A DNA stretch of 64,000 nt from contig NC_133662.1 of NCBI RefSeq assembly GCF_037893015.1, forward strand, positions 271,429,944 through 271,493,943, read 5' to 3'. Numbering within the stretch: the first letter of the stretch is position 1; every line of letters starts with the position of its first letter. This document shows positions 1 through 22,388 of the stretch, one piece after another. The notes beneath the pieces were generated by a model. The model searched no databases, was not told where the DNA came from, and worked only from the letters and a program-made list of their open reading frames with translations. A program made the translations under genes and the position numbers. The DNA is from Macrotis lagotis (taxonomy: Eukaryota; Chordata; Mammalia; Peramelemorphia; Peramelidae).

Positions 1-112
1 GTCAGGAGGACCTGGGTTCAAATCTGGTCTCAGACACTTAATAATTACCTAGCTGTATGGCCTTGGGCAAGCCACTTAACCCATTTGCCTTACAAAAACC
101 TAAAAAAAAATG
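1..112 (+). repeat. tRNA-derived marsupial SINE, cut by the window edge
   Basis: The B-box (GGGTTCAAATC), the segment CTTAATAATTACCTAGCTG and an A-rich tail are present. The 5' head is off-window. Confidence 0.85.
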
Positions 113-2071
113 TAAAATCCCCTGGGAGAGGTGACCCAGTTCTGCTCCCATAAAGTGGGACTGGGGCAGTTCTCACCCTGGCAAAGGAGAGGGTTGGATG
201 AAGGGGGTTCATCTCCTTTCAGGCCTAAGGAGTTTGAGCTACTTGGGTCCTGGGGGCCTCAAAACCTCATCTAACCTTATGAAAGACATTTTTCTCAGAG
301 GAATACTGAAATAGACGGTAGACAGACAGAAAGTCTAACAGACAAAGAGATGGCCAGGCAGATGGACAGATGGGCTCCAGCCTGGCAGGGAGCTCCAGGA
401 TCCCAAGGCAGCCTGATTTGTGGGTTACTGAGTGTTCACAGGAGATCTCCCCTGGCTTCTAGCCTGGACTTTTTCCTCTAAGATTTTCCTCTCCTCACCT
501 CCTCTTTATAATCCTATTTATCAGATCACCAGGGGAGGGACAGTTTTGTTTTGTTTAGAGTTGGACATCAGGTCATCAGACTTCAGGGCAAGGTGTTGAC
601 TTACTACCCTTAGTACCCTTCAGGGCAAGGCCTTGGGCCTGAGGTCAGAGGCTGTGAATGAATGGTGTCTGTTCCCCAGGGGCCCATGGCTTCATGGGAG
701 GAAGGACTTTGACTTGTGGTCTCCAGGGTCCTTCCATCTCTATAAGCCTCTTCCTTTTGGCTATGGGGCTGAGAGTAGGACAAGTCCTTCTGGTCAAACC
801 TGCCCTGCTCTTGGGACCAGCCAAAGAGATTCCCTGCCAGGTTGGACAAAGTGACTTTCTGTCAATGCTCTGTGATTAGAAGAAGCTTCAGGAATCCTAG
901 ATCCAGAGCTGGAGGGACCTGAGACCAGTGGACTGGCTGGACCATCCTATACAGCAGGAAGCCGAGAGCCAGACCAAGCCCCCATAACTCTCAAGTCAAG
1001 GAAGGTTCTTCTACTCTGGCCCATGGTCTCTCTTCTGAACTTTACCATAAACCATCACTCAGTGAGCTGCATGTTATAATTCTCACCTCCATTTGACAAA
1101 GGAGAAATTGAATCTCAGACAGAGGCAGAGCCACAACACGAGGGGCAGGATTCTAATCCAGACCCCCAAGTCTAGGCATTGTCCCAGGCTCAGTCATGAT
1201 CCTAAGCATAAAATGTCTGGTCTATATTTCAGCGCTAGCTGGTCCTCTCCTCAGGGCTCACTTGGCCTGTATCTCAGCCCTGGCCTCTCCTCCCAGTGGC
1301 CCCAAGATACAGTGGTATGTACCTTGGCCTGTATCTTACTGGCCCATATCTCTTTAGTGTATGATTTCTCTGGTGTGGTACTTTGTCAGCCCAAGGCGCA
1401 TCACCATATCCCCTGTACCTGGGTCTCTGGTCAAGGAAATCACTCCCCAGGGCCAAACTGGTAGCAAGTGTCCTTAGGCTGGTGCTCAGGTGACAGAGAA
1501 AAGCACCATTCTAACTGTGAGCTGTGATCACCTGTGCCAGCCGAGAGCATTGAAGACTCCGAGGAGGTTGACTTAGTACCCTTTATTTTTTTTTTTAATA
1601 GGGCTGCTATTCTGAAAGATTCTTGAGAAACAGAGCGGGGCAGGTGGAGGGAGGGAACCAGACATATCTCTGCTAGGTACATCCAGTGTGACCTTGTCTA
1701 TTTTCCTGTGAGACTCAGTTTTTACATCTGTGAAATGAAGAACAGCCAAATGATTTGTCAGAGGCCCTCTTCCCTCTCTAGATGCCCATCCATGGGGCCT
1801 TCAAGCTTCCCCAAATGCAACAAGATCTTGACATGAAAACCTCAAGAGTCACCTCACCGGGCAGCTAGGTGGCCCAGTGGATAGAGCACTGGCCTTGGGC
1901 AAACCACTTAACCCCATTGCCTTGCAAAAACCTAAAAAATAAAAAATAAAAAAAAGAGTCACCTCACCTCCTCATTATTTGAGGGGACAACAACCACCAA
2001 TATCCATGTCCCCTTTGGAGAGCCAATCTGATCCAAGTCATCCTTGGGGATGTCCTATTCTCTCTCCACAG
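113..2071. other. Non-coding stretch upstream of the first recognised C21orf58 exon
   Basis: I see no exon in this stretch. A weak MIR-like segment lies around 1075-1180 (CATTTGACAAAGGAGAAATTG). A deleted SINE lies at 1859-1953. Open frames here are short and not family-like. The region is probably intron 1 of C21orf58. Confidence 0.5.
1859..1953 (+). repeat. Internally deleted tRNA-SINE with 15-bp target duplication
   Basis: The head GGGCAGCTAGGTGGCCCAGT joins directly to the tail GGCCTTGGGCAAACCACTTA, so the B-box region is missing. The flanks AAGAGTCACCTCACC at 1844-1858 and 1954-1968 are identical. Confidence 0.88.
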
Positions 2072-12145
<10,074 letters not shown>

Positions 12146-12780
12146 GTGCCCACTCTGGGAACCCAGACCTTGGGATGGGGAGCATTGCCTCATTTGGGGA
12201 GATCCAGTTCCAGCTCCCTCTCCCCACTTCCTCAGGCTTTTGTGAGGCAGGAGGGTAAGGACATGGGGATTGCTCATTGGCCCAGCATTTCTAGTGACCG
12301 CCTTCTGGACTGAAGGGGAGCAAAGGCCAGATAGAGACTCAGTTTTGGGTTTAAATCCCCTGTTTCCTATCTGTTACTCCACTTGGATGCAAGGAGACCT
12401 GTTTTTAAACTTGCCTCTGGGATTTCCTTGAGGCAAATTCTTGACAAGTCACCTGTCCTTTTGGAGACTCAGTTCCCTCACATTTAAAACATTAAACATT
12501 TAAAATCAGAATAACTCTACCTGTTTCCCAGCATGCTTCTGAATGCCAAAGGAAAGCCTGTCTAGATCAAGGGCCAATGCCACCTGCCTGCCCTTGGATA
12601 GTAGGGTTTTGTTCTCAGCCCCGAGCCTCTGTTTCTCCATCAGTCATAATTACGACTGACATTTTTTCCCCAAAGCTTTTTGTAGACCTGTTCTTCTTTG
12701 AGTTCTCCATTCCAAGCCTTAGAGGTGGGTGCCAAGTATGGGGATACCCATTTTACAGAAGGGAAACCTGAGATCAGGGA

Positions 12781-12786
12781 AATAAA
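12781..12786 (+). terminator. C21orf58: Candidate polyadenylation signal of C21orf58
   Basis: An AATAAA hexamer lies 636 bases after the C21orf58 stop and is followed by a GT-rich stretch (GGTAGGTCTGGTATC) about 30 bases on. It is plausible but unproven; no cDNA evidence is available here. Confidence 0.45.
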
Positions 12787-13544
12787 AGGACAGCTAGCAA
12801 GTGGATGAGGTAGGTCTGGTATCTCCTCTCTCCTGATGACGAGTTCTGTTCAAATTCTTTTACAGCTCAAAGTAGAGTGAAGAACTTGGGGCTCTAGGGT
12901 CTTAAGCTCAAATGACTGGGGGCCCCTGAGGCAAAAGGGAGGAAGAGGAGGAAGAAGAGAAACAGGAGGGTCTGGTCTATGCTAGCTCCAGGTCCAGCTG
13001 AGCCAACAACTAGCCTGACATAGCCAGCCTAGGTGCTGAGGGATGAGATCTGCAAATACAGATTGTTTTCAGACTGTCAGCTGCTCATTTGCTAGGCCCA
13101 GATGGCAGGAGCAGGAGAATCCAGAGACAGTGGGTTCCAGGGCCATTTAGGAGTTTTCTTTCTTTTAAGGGTAGCATCCACCGGAGCCCTCCCGGGTCTG
13201 CCCCCAGGTTTGTAAGCCCTACAGGTCTCTAACACTGGTAAGTAAACCAGAGTCTTCATTTTTATTCAGGGGTGAGTTTTCACAAAAGTCAGTCACAAGT
13301 ATAGACAAAACACCCTCAACGGAGCACTTAGGGAGCCCCCTACTGCATACTGGCACTGTCCTAGAGAAACAGTTGGTGGGAAGCCACTCCTGCCCTCAAG
13401 GAGCTGCCAGTCTGTCCTGCCCTTGCCCAAGATACCTCCACCACTGCTCTAAGCAGGGCTCCATCTAGGTCAAGCCAAGATGCAGCCATGTGTTCCCCTT
13501 TACTCCTTTGTTTGCATCAGTTCAGGCCCATTGGATGGCTCTCT

Positions 13545-14115
13545 GAAACCATCCTTTCTTCCAGTACTCCATCCCATTCATAGGCCAGATGTTGTTCAGC
13601 CATTCCCCATGATGGGCATCCCCTCCCTTTCCAATGCTTTGCCATGACAAACAGCTGCTTTATATCTATTTATACATAGGGATCCTTATCCTCTTTCTTG
13701 GATCTCTTTGGGGTACCCCTCTCCTAAGGGCATGGCTGGGTCAAATTGAATAGCTTTCAGTTCAGATTGCTTTCCTGAGTGGCTGGACCATGCCACAGTT
13801 TCACCCATGATGCCCTTGGGTACCCATTTGCCATTCTTCATTCTTTTTTCAAAATAATATTTCTTTTTCAAGAGACAAGCAAGTTGATGAGGAATGGCAG
13901 GAGGAGGCTGGGGCTGTGGCAGCCCATCGGAGTGGGGCAGGGTCACTCCTGCTTGCAAGATCCCAGAGGCCTTGGCCCTCCCTGCCATTCTCCCTTTCTG
14001 CTACCATTTCCACTCTGGTCAAGAACCCTAGAGCACTTCAATGTGCACTTCTCTACTCAGTAGTGATCTGGAGCATTTTTTCATGTGGCCATGAGAGCTT
14101 GGAGAACTTCCTCTA
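13545..14115 (-). repeat. L1 3' fragment, reverse orientation
   Basis: The segments GCCATTCCCCATGATGGGCA, GATCTCTTTGGGGTAC and GAGCATTTTTTCATGTGGCC are characteristic of the antisense of marsupial L1 ORF2-end/3' sequence. Coding potential is lost. Confidence 0.65.
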
Positions 14116-14139
14116 GAAGGAGAGTGCTTCAGACTGTGC

Positions 14140-14510
14140 ATACAAGTCAGAATAATAACAGTCATTTATAGAGAACCTACTGTATGCCACACATGTGTGT
14201 TGGGAGTCCTTTGCCCTTTTTGTCTCATTGGATCCTCCTGTCCACTCTGGAGGCAGAGGCTCTCAGGAGCCGTATGCGCTGCTTTTGAGGCATTTCTGCT
14301 ATGTCTGGCTCTCTGGCTCCAGCTGGGGCAGACTCTGGAGCAGTTTGCCGTTTCCTTCTCCAGTTCATTTTGCAGATGAGGAAATGCAGACAAACAGGGT
14401 GACATGGGTCACCCAATCAGGGAGGGTCTAAGGCTGGATTTGAACCTAGGTCTTCCTGACTGCCAGCCCAGCTCTCTACCCACTACGTCACCAAGCTGCC
14501 TCAAAATAGG
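14140..14510 (-). repeat. MIR/CORE-SINE-like block
   Basis: The block includes TTTGCAGATGAGGAAATGCA and CTGGATTTGAACCTAGGTCT in reverse orientation, plus an upstream TTTATAGAGAACCTACTGTA segment typical of old tRNA-SINE 3' ends. Confidence 0.5.
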
Positions 14511-16257
14511 ACAATGAAGCTGTCCTTGCCATCAGAATGCCCTCCTTCAACATGCCTTATGAGGGTCTGTCACGGGCCCCTCCTTGAGCTGGCCCTGGGA
14601 ACAGGAAGAGAAAGAGGACCCTCCATGGGCTGACACTCTTCATTGCTTTGCCCTCTAAAATCCCCAGAAGTTCAACAGACAGGGTCGGTTGGGCAAATCA
14701 CTGAGGCCCAGGGGAGGGTGCCGACTAGGGACTGAGGCCCAGGGGGCATCTTGGTTGGGCCAGAGCAGGGCTACTTTGGAAAACCTTGCTTCATTTCTTG
14801 CCTTGGTTTGGGCCTTTGTCCTCCAAAGACAGCAGGTGGAGGCAGCGCCCCCTCCCCCAAGCCACTGGCAGCTTCATCAGATAGAGTGATGGTCTTCTGG
14901 GTCAGCAGAGCAATTTGGGGGACAAATGGGCTCTTTTTGGCTAACTCTCCAGTCCAAAAGTGAATGTGATAGAAGGGGTAGCAGAGCAAAAATTCAGGGA
15001 CTCCTGAATTGGGGTGGGGGTGGTAGTGGTATGGGTGATGTCAGGGATCTGATCTGCAGCCCCTGGGGTCTGAGCAGAGGAAGAGGAGGCTGGGGGGGGG
15101 GGTGGCATGGCTGGGAGGCCCCAGCACATGGATGAACATTGGAAGAATGGCATCTTTTCACTGTGTAGGTCAAAGTCGGAAGCTTCCATGACCTAAGAGG
15201 TCAAGAGGGAGCCCTGAGTCCTCACGGATGGCCCTGGCTCTGGGGGTCTGTGGGTTCTGGCTGCAAAGCTCGGTCCTGGCAGTGACCTGGGAAAGATGTG
15301 GAGCCCAACAATAAACAATGACCAGATGTGACCTGAAACCCCGGCTCTTAGTGTTGTGTGTCCCAACAAGTTGTGTGAAATGGCAGCCCCCTTGGCTCCC
15401 TCTGCCTGCCATGCTTTGGGCTTTTTCAGGTTTTACTGCAATGCTCTGGGTTATTATGATTATTATTATTGCCACTTCCTAATGCATTCATTTCCCCAGC
15501 CAAGACACACACACACACTCACACGAGGATGGACAGACAGTGGGACTGCCCAACCAGGCTTGCAGGTTTTTCCAATTGCAGGGGAGGGAGGGAGTTGAAG
15601 GGAGGTGGTCCCTGCAGTGGAGGGCAAGTCAGACTGGTGAGGTCCAGTGAGCGCCCTTAAGTGCTGGCAGGGGAAGATTGGAACTCAGGGCCTGTCTCCA
15701 AATGTAGCGCTCTCATCTCTGGACCAAGCTGCCTCTTTGGACCCCACTGAGCCATAGCAGAAGTTTTTTCTTATCTATAGAACTGGAGCAGGTCCCGTTA
15801 GCAGATCTGAAAGGTCAATGAGGAGGGTGGGTCAAGGTCTTGGGCAAAATCAGGGAAAAGAGCCACTTTTTAGAGGAATTAGGTGGAAACTGAGGCGTGC
15901 TCAGTGAATGCAGAAAGGCTGACCGAGCCCCTGATGGCAGAGAGGTATGATGGAAAGTCATCATGCTCCAAGAGTTGATGGAGAAGCTTGGGAAGACTTA
16001 GACCAACCAAGGGAAGAGAGCAGAACCAAGAGAATGATGTCTATGTAATGATCAACCAAGCACCGGGTTTGAGTTCTGGAGTGTGATGGAGCATCCTATC
16101 TCACTAGGCTTCACAGCCCATGGGGGAATTTGCTTTACTTGAGTATGGATACAAAAGAGTTTTCTTTTCTTTTTCTCATGGGGGAGGGGGGTTGAAAGGA
16201 GAAAACCATAGATTCTTATTGATTGAAATAATTTAATCTTAAAAAGTATTGCTCTTG

Positions 16258-16395
16258 GGCGGCTAGGTGGTGCAGTGTATAAAGCACCAGCTCTGGAGTC
16301 AGGAGGACCTGAGTTCAAATGTGACCTCAGACACTTAATAATGACCATGCTGTGTGACTTTAGGCAAGTCACTTAACCCCATTACCTTGCAAAAG
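16258..16395 (+). repeat. tRNA-SINE with target duplication
   Basis: Flanks of AAAAGTATTGCTC bracket GGGCGGCTAGGTGGTGCAGT through TTACCTTGCAAAAG. Confidence 0.9.
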
Positions 16396-17504
16396 AAAAA
16401 GTATTGCTCTAGAAACCTCAAAAGTGAAACTTGACTCAGAATAACGATTGTTTTGTAAAAAGAAAAGAAGTTCTTCAGAGTGGACAGTCACCAACTCCCA
16501 GAGCCGATGGGGCTGAGTCAGCTGGTCCAGAGCTCTCCAGAGGGCCAGGGTGGACCAAGAGCTTCCTTGGCCCAGACCTATGGGATGATTGTCCGTGACA
16601 TAAGGGGCCACTTTTTGGCCCAACGAGACCCCAGATGTGGAGCTGGGGGGGTGGCCCTCCCAGGTCACAGAGCCCCTGGACCACGTCTGACCACTGAAGA
16701 ACCCCAGAGATGGGAGGTGACTGCCACCAACTGGGTCCCTGTGTCTGGACCACCCAATAGAGAGAGGATTCAGGCCAGGAACAAGAGGAGGAGGCTGGAG
16801 GAGGCCCTACTGACCTAGCCCAAAATGGCTCTATTCTGGGCAGCCTGAGGCCTGCCTGCTAGCCTTGGTGCTTGGCAGCGGGCAATCTATGGAACGAGGC
16901 AGGGAAGCAGGAAGAGGCCAAAAACAGTGGGAAGTGACCTTGGGGGGTTGCCTCTTGGAGGTTCTCCCCTGCAGCCATTGCCTCCTCACCTCTGGAAAGC
17001 TTTCCCCTTTGTAAGACCCCTCCCTCCCCTTCTTGAGTTGGTAGTCTGAGTGGAGGGCCATGCTGCTCCCTTCTTTCTGAGTTCACTGGGGCAAGTTCAG
17101 GGGTCTGCAGGGTCCACAAGGGAGTGGTTTCTGCCTCCTCTGACCCTGCCTGCAACCCCCCAGCCCCAGCTGCCAGTCCTGACATTAACCCCCTCCCCTG
17201 CCCTCTCCTCCCAGCAAGGTGTGCCCCTGGGACACCTGGTGGTCTAGCAGCTGCTCATATCTCTGGGCCCAGGGTAGGTCCCAGCGGTCCTGGAGGGGAT
17301 GGGGGAGGGGTCTGGCCCTGTGGGGTGAGGGAGGGGCAAGCCTGAGTTGGGTGCGCTGAGGCCATGACCTCCCCTGAGACACCGGCAGGCATTCCCAGTG
17401 TTCCTCTCTGAGAAATGGGGGAGCAGGGTGCAGGCAGGGGGTGCTGCAGGCCAAGCTCTGGGGGAGCCAGTCCTTGTGAGGGACCAGGGCAGGTGAGAGA
17501 GGCC

Positions 17505-17930
17505 GGAGGCTGCTCTGGTCAAGGCCAAGGCCACTCTGGCCGGGCCACTGCAGGGTTACTCTGGCTGGGCCCCAACCAGGCCCCCATGGGTCACTTTGAC
17601 TGGTCCCCCACAGGGTCACTCTGGCTGGGCCCCATGGGTCATTCTGACTGGGCCCTGTCAGGGTCACTTTGTTTTTTAGGGGTTTTTTTTTGCAAGGCAA
17701 ATGGGGTTAAGTGACTTGCCCAAGGCCACACAGCTAGGTCATTAAGTGTCTGAGGCCAGATTTGAACTCACGTCCTCCTGACTCCAGGGCCAGTGCTTTA
17801 TCCACTATGCCACCTAGCTACCCCTGCAGGGTCACTTTGACTGGACCCCCCCCCCCCACAGGGTTGGTCTGGCTGGGCTCCATGGGCCATTCTGGCTGGT
17901 CCTCCACAGGGTCATTCTGACTGGGCCCCC
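17505..17930. repeat. GC-rich minisatellite split by a SINE
   Basis: Alternating modules of the type GGGTCACTCTGGCTGGGCCC and GGGTCATTCTGACTGGGCCC recur about every 30 bases on both sides of a SINE at 17671-17825. Removal of the SINE and one copy of CAGGGTCACTTTG restores a continuous array. Confidence 0.8.
17671..17825 (-). repeat. tRNA-SINE inserted in a minisatellite
   Basis: The target duplication CAGGGTCACTTTG is itself a minisatellite module. The reverse-oriented SINE is otherwise full length. Confidence 0.9.
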
Positions 17931-18339
17931 TCCTCACTGTCCTCCATTCCCACATCACCAGATGCCTTTTGGATATTTATGCTGAATATTATGCAGGCAT
18001 CTCTAACACTAACTCATGACCCTCCCTTTTATCACCAAGGGCACCTCCATCTTCCCAGCCCCCCAAGCTCCCAGCCTCAAGGTCATTCTCACCTATCAAG
18101 TCTTCCCAGCACCCCTTCTCTTTACTCGCAAAGCCCCCAGTCTGGTGCAGACCCTCCCTACCTCTGGCCTGGACAACTGCAATAGTTGTGGGTGGGTCTA
18201 CTTACCTTTAGTCCCTCCTCCATTCTCAGCTTTCTCATGTCAACCTTGCCTTGCTCTCTTTCCCCCCACACTTCTCCTGCAATCACTGGTTCCCTGGCAC
18301 CTCTAAGAGCAAGTGTAAGATCCTTTTATTTTCCCCTCA

Positions 18340-18920
18340 ATCAACATTTTTTCTTTTTTAAAAAATTCATCTTTTTGTACAATTTTAAGTTCCACATTTT
18401 TCTGTCTCCTTCCCTTCCTTCCCTCTTCCCATGACATGTTTTACATGCACAATCATGTTGAACATATTTCCACATTAGCCATATTATGAAAGAAGAATCA
18501 GAACTAAAGGGGAAAATATGAGAAAAAAGAAAAAAAACACATTTTAAAAAGTGGAAATGGTACACTTTGGTCTGTACTCAGACACCAAAGCTTTTCCTCT
18601 GGATGTGGATGACATTGTCCATCACAAATCTTTTAGAACTGTCCTTGAGTTCTGAAGTGAGAGGAGCTGCAGCCATCATGGCTGATCATCCAACAACATT
18701 CCAACTTTACTTCAATGTCTATCGTTGGAAATTTTTCTCTCTCCCTCCCTTTGTTTCCTTCCCCCATGACAGCAAGCAATCTGATACAGGCTAGGCACAC
18801 ACAATCATGTTCAATAGATTTCCATGCTCATAAGACTCTTAACAACTGGCCTTTTCTACCTTCCAACCTTTTCTTTCCTGGGCTCCATCCACTATGGTCT
18901 GGGATTCAACTTGATAATAT
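18340..18920 (-). repeat. L1 3'-region fragment, reverse orientation
   Basis: AT-rich sequence includes CATATTTCCACATTAGCCAT and a block ending near TCTGGATGTGGATGACATTG. A related block occurs at 42085-42425, and comparable sequence lies in the 3' region of the HAL1 at 47085-50311. Inferred to be L1/HAL1 3' untranslated sequence. Confidence 0.5.
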
Positions 18921-19734
18921 CCTTGTGGTTCCATTGATTAGATAAACTCTAATCCAGGCAGAAGACCTGCCTAAAAGGGTGGTTGATTTACTAGGATCCC
19001 TGTTGCTGCTGCCACCTCTTTGACCAGTCCACCCTGGGAGCTCTCCCAGGGCAGGTTGGGGGTGGGGTGTGAGCTCAGAGAAGCTCAGGAGGGAGAAATC
19101 CAGAGTCCTGGGTGGCTTTAGGTCTTCTCTTAGGACTATTGTAATGAGGGTCCACCAGAGTAAATAGGATTTTGTGGGGTGATCTGGTAGCCTCAGGTCT
19201 TCTCTTAGGACCCTTGTAGCAGTCATGAGGTGAGGGGCAGCAGGTGAGGTAGAACTGAGCCTCACCTCTGAATGTGGAAGGGCTAAGTATTTGCACCTGG
19301 ACACTTAGCTCTACCTCACCTGCTGTCCCCTCAACAGTCCCTATATCATGATACTGGTCCACTGGAGTGATTAGAATTTTGTGGGGTGGTCTATGAATCT
19401 AATGACCATTTGTAACATTTTTCCAATGGGAAAAGGCATTCCAGGTTTCAAACTATTGACTCAGAAATGAACATTGAGAACGGAGCCCACCTTAAGGTGG
19501 GGAGGTGGAATTACATGTTCTAACCTCCATGTAACCTTGAAGTGTGGGTGGCCTAGCATTGGGGTTCTGGCCACTCTGCTTAGGAATCAGTCTTACAGTG
19601 AAGGGGCTGGCAGGTTCAACCTGGGACCAAGGCAGGACAATGGAATTTCTTGTCCTTTTGTTGCCACTGGAAGCTCTAGCCAAAGGCTAACTTTGGCTTT
19701 GGAACTTGCTGAGATTATCCTCTTGTAAAAAATT

Positions 19735-20400
19735 AGGAGGCAGAGCCAAGATGGTGGAATAGTAGGGCTGTGAATGAGCTACAATCCATTTCCTCACCCT
19801 GCCCCCCAACAGATTAAGGAAATGCAGCATCTGGGGAGCTCCAAGAACAAGTCATAGTGAGCCTATTCTGGCCCACAAGCACTGTGCAGTAGTATCTGGG
19901 GACTGCCCAAGGGCAAGTTGAGGTTCAGACTCAAGGCAGGGTGTGGCAACAGAGGCCAACTGGCAGTTTGTTGCCCACTCCCCAGTTCTGGGACATAGAA
20001 ACAGGGCAGATACATGCCTGGGTGGCACTACAGGGTGAGGAGTGGTGGTCCTATCCCTAGCCTCTGCACCAGCAGCAGTGATATGATCTGGACCTCAGGA
20101 GCAGAGCAGGGTCTCATCTCCAGCTTCCAGCCCAATATGAAGTCCATAGGGGAACAGTATAGGCAGGGATCCCAGACCACAGAGGTGGCCACTGTCGCCT
20201 GGACCCAAATCTAGTTCAGACCAGGGAAGCTGAGACCAGACTTTGCCCTGTTTCCCATGACTCGGGGAACTTTGAAAGCTAGCTGGGTCCAGCTGAGCTG
20301 GTGACTGGCCAAGCTGTCACTGAGAGCTTGGAGGAACAGGATGACTAGAGATGACCCTGGACACAGGGTGGGCAGGGTTAAATGACTTGCCAGAAGGACT
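19735..20400 (+). repeat. L1 5' region fragment
   Basis: The block starts GGAGGCAGAGCCAAGATGGT, the canonical start of marsupial L1/HAL1 5' regions (compare the reverse complement of 50290-50311). It breaks off before any recognisable ORF1. Confidence 0.65.
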
Positions 20401-20829
20401 TCCAGGGCTGGGGAGCCACAGCAGGATCACACAGGATTTAGCAGCCACCAAGTCTGTAGTCAACAACATTTATTAAAGGTCTGCAGTGTGGCCCAGGATA
20501 CAAAGATGAAAAAAAGACAGTCTCTATCCTTGGGGAATTTACAATCTATTAGGGGAAGCTGAAGGGGGTGGGAGAAGGGAGAGAAGAGGCTCCACTAAGG
20601 AACTTGCTGGAAACAACAGAGAAATCTCACAGTCTTGTAGCCAGGAGAGAAATGAGAAGACAGCTGATCCAAGCTCTCTTCTTAAATGCAGACCTGTCCT
20701 TTATAGTTTCAAATCCTCATTAGAGGGGCTGAGAGTTGTGAGGAGGAGGAGATCAAAGGCTGCTAAAGTCTTGCTGGCTGATTGCTGTTCGGTTGTTTAG
20801 TTGTGGCTGACTCTTCATGGAGTTTTCTT

Positions 20830-20950
20830 GACAATGTTGGAGTGATCTGCCTTTCCTTCATTTTATAGATGAGGAAACTGAGGCAAACAGGGTGAAGTGA
20901 CTTGCCCAGGGTCACACAGGAAATGTCTAAGGCTAGATGTGAACAGATCC
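20830..20950 (-). repeat. MIR-like ancient SINE
   Basis: The core includes TTTTATAGATGAGGAAACTG and TGACTTGCCCAGGGTCACAC. Confidence 0.6.
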
Positions 20951-21493
20951 CAATAATGAGTAGTATAGAAACTCTGAAGGTCAAACTCACAAGTGAGGAA
21001 AAACATCAAACAGACAAATATTTGTTAAGCATTTATTCTGTCTTTAAGTACTGGGGGTGCAACTATGACAAAGAAAGACAATCCCTACCTTCCAGGAGCT
21101 TCCAATCCAATGGGAGAAGACTGCCAGAAAAGGAAGCTGAAGAGTGGGGAGTGAGGAGAGGGGGATGGGGGAGAAGACAGAGAATTCCAGAATGAGCCTC
21201 TCCTTAAGTGGAACCAAGGAAATGCTGCCATATAACACAGTTGATTGGTTGACAGGTGATGGGCTTACTGTCCCCTACCCCCATCCCAATGAAAGAAGTT
21301 TCAAACCACATGAGTAGCCAAGTGGACTCTGGAGGGAATATCTGAAGAAAAGTAAATGAGAACCAAAATGATAAATGACTAACCCAGGATTCTACCTTGG
21401 TGGGATGGTTCATGTGTTCCTCTGAGGCTATCATCATAATGGTTCATGGAGGATTAGACAGCCTGGGAATGTTTCTGTTCTCTCCAGATAATG

Positions 21494-21656
21494 GTTTTTT
21501 TTTTAGGGTTTTTTTTTTTGGCAAGGCAAATGGGGTTAAGTGGCTTGCCCAAGGCCACACAGCTAGGTAATTATTAAGTGTCTGAGACTGGATTTGAACC
21601 CAGGTACTCCTGACTCCAAGGCTGGTGCTTTATCCACTAAGCCACCTAGCCGCCCC
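21494..21656 (-). repeat. tRNA-SINE with target duplication
   Basis: Flanks of TCCAGATAATG bracket a reverse-oriented SINE. Confidence 0.9.
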
Positions 21657-21659
21657 TCC

Positions 21660-22065
21660 AGATAATGTTAAGAGACAAAAGGAAAGCGAGGGGAGGGCAA
21701 ATACATGGATGTGTGGGGCAAAAGGGAGGTTGGGGTGCACAAGGAAGGGGTGGGTTTTACACTGGAACCTCAGTCTCATCTGAGCAGGTCAAAGGAAAAA
21801 CACACACCAGAGAATTGGATAAAGAAATTTCGCTCAGCAGGGAAATAGAGCAAGGGGTGAGGTGAAGGACTCAGAGCAGACAATGCTATATACGTACACA
21901 GACCTAACAGTGTATATAGATGGGCATTTTTTTCCTTTGGGTGTAGCCAATGGAGAGCTTGATTTTGCTTGACTATATGTTTTTGATTTTCTTTTATTCT
22001 CAGTTTGGAGGGAGGGAGAAATGGCAAATTTTGTGGATTAAAAAAAATTTAATTAAAAACATCCC
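21660..22065 (+). repeat. L1 3' end
   Basis: The stretch ends in the L1 3' signature GGAGGGAGGGAGAAATGGCA followed by TTTTGTGGATTAAAAAAA. It lies directly before the first MCM3AP-like remnant exon. Confidence 0.6.
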
Positions 22066-22193
22066 TAAATGAGGAGAGTGACCAGCTCTAGCTCTCAGTA
22101 TTTGCTAATCATATTTTTGAGATGTACTGACCCACTAAAATGAAGCGAGTGGCAAGGCTGAACCTTCTGCCTGGCTTTGTTGTATTTTTGCAG

Positions 22194-22309
22194 GAGCCAT
22201 GACCAGTGACGGGCAGATTAACGTATATTTTTATAAGGATCATTTCAATGAATTTGTCTGCCAGACGTTATGGAAGCAAGCCATGAACTCAGAGGGAGAA
22301 TCCTGAATG
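22194..22309 (+). pseudogene. MCM3AP: MCM3AP-like remnant exon A
   Basis: The acceptor TTGTATTTTTGCAG precedes GAGCC, and the donor is ATG/GTGAGG. The frame with two leading bases encodes AMTSDGQINVYFYKDHFNEF and VCQTLWKQAMNSEGES, then TGA one codon before the donor. A 36-residue ungapped alignment to human shares A, DGQI, VYF, K, W and QA. The other two frames stop within five codons. Confidence 0.78.
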
Positions 22310-22388
22310 GTGAGGGGGCTGATGCTTCTGGGAAGTTTGTGTGATAAAGAAGAATTATCCAAATATAGATAAAGTCAGAGACATTATT

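Larger units (their letters stand above)
12787..22193. other. Repeat-rich intergenic region between C21orf58 and the MCM3AP-like remnant
   Basis: I find no supportable gene. The region contains L1 fragments (13545-14115, 18340-18920, 19735-20400, 21660-22065), SINEs, a GC-rich minisatellite (17505-17930), an inverted repeat (19228-19336) and MIR-like segments. No upstream MCM3AP-like exon could be recognised with confidence, although a weak PWD-like match near 17217 was considered. As I recall, the corresponding human interval is only a few kilobases. Confidence 0.6.

Noticed and set aside
1093-1464. 123-codon frame upstream of the first C21orf58 exon
   Set aside because: Examined as a possible first exon; it lacks the expected helix ending LKLLGQ and a suitable phase-0 donor.
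16480-16818. 112-codon open frame
   Set aside because: No recognisable domain or homologue, no splice or promoter context, and it lies between repeats. A match to upstream MCM3AP exons was sought and not found.
17050-17270. Possible upstream MCM3AP-like exon (TPSPA...VPLGHL or CPWD against human SPSPV...IPWDDL)
   Set aside because: The resemblance needs a frame change and rests on a few residues in proline-rich, C-rich DNA next to a minisatellite. Too weak to annotate.
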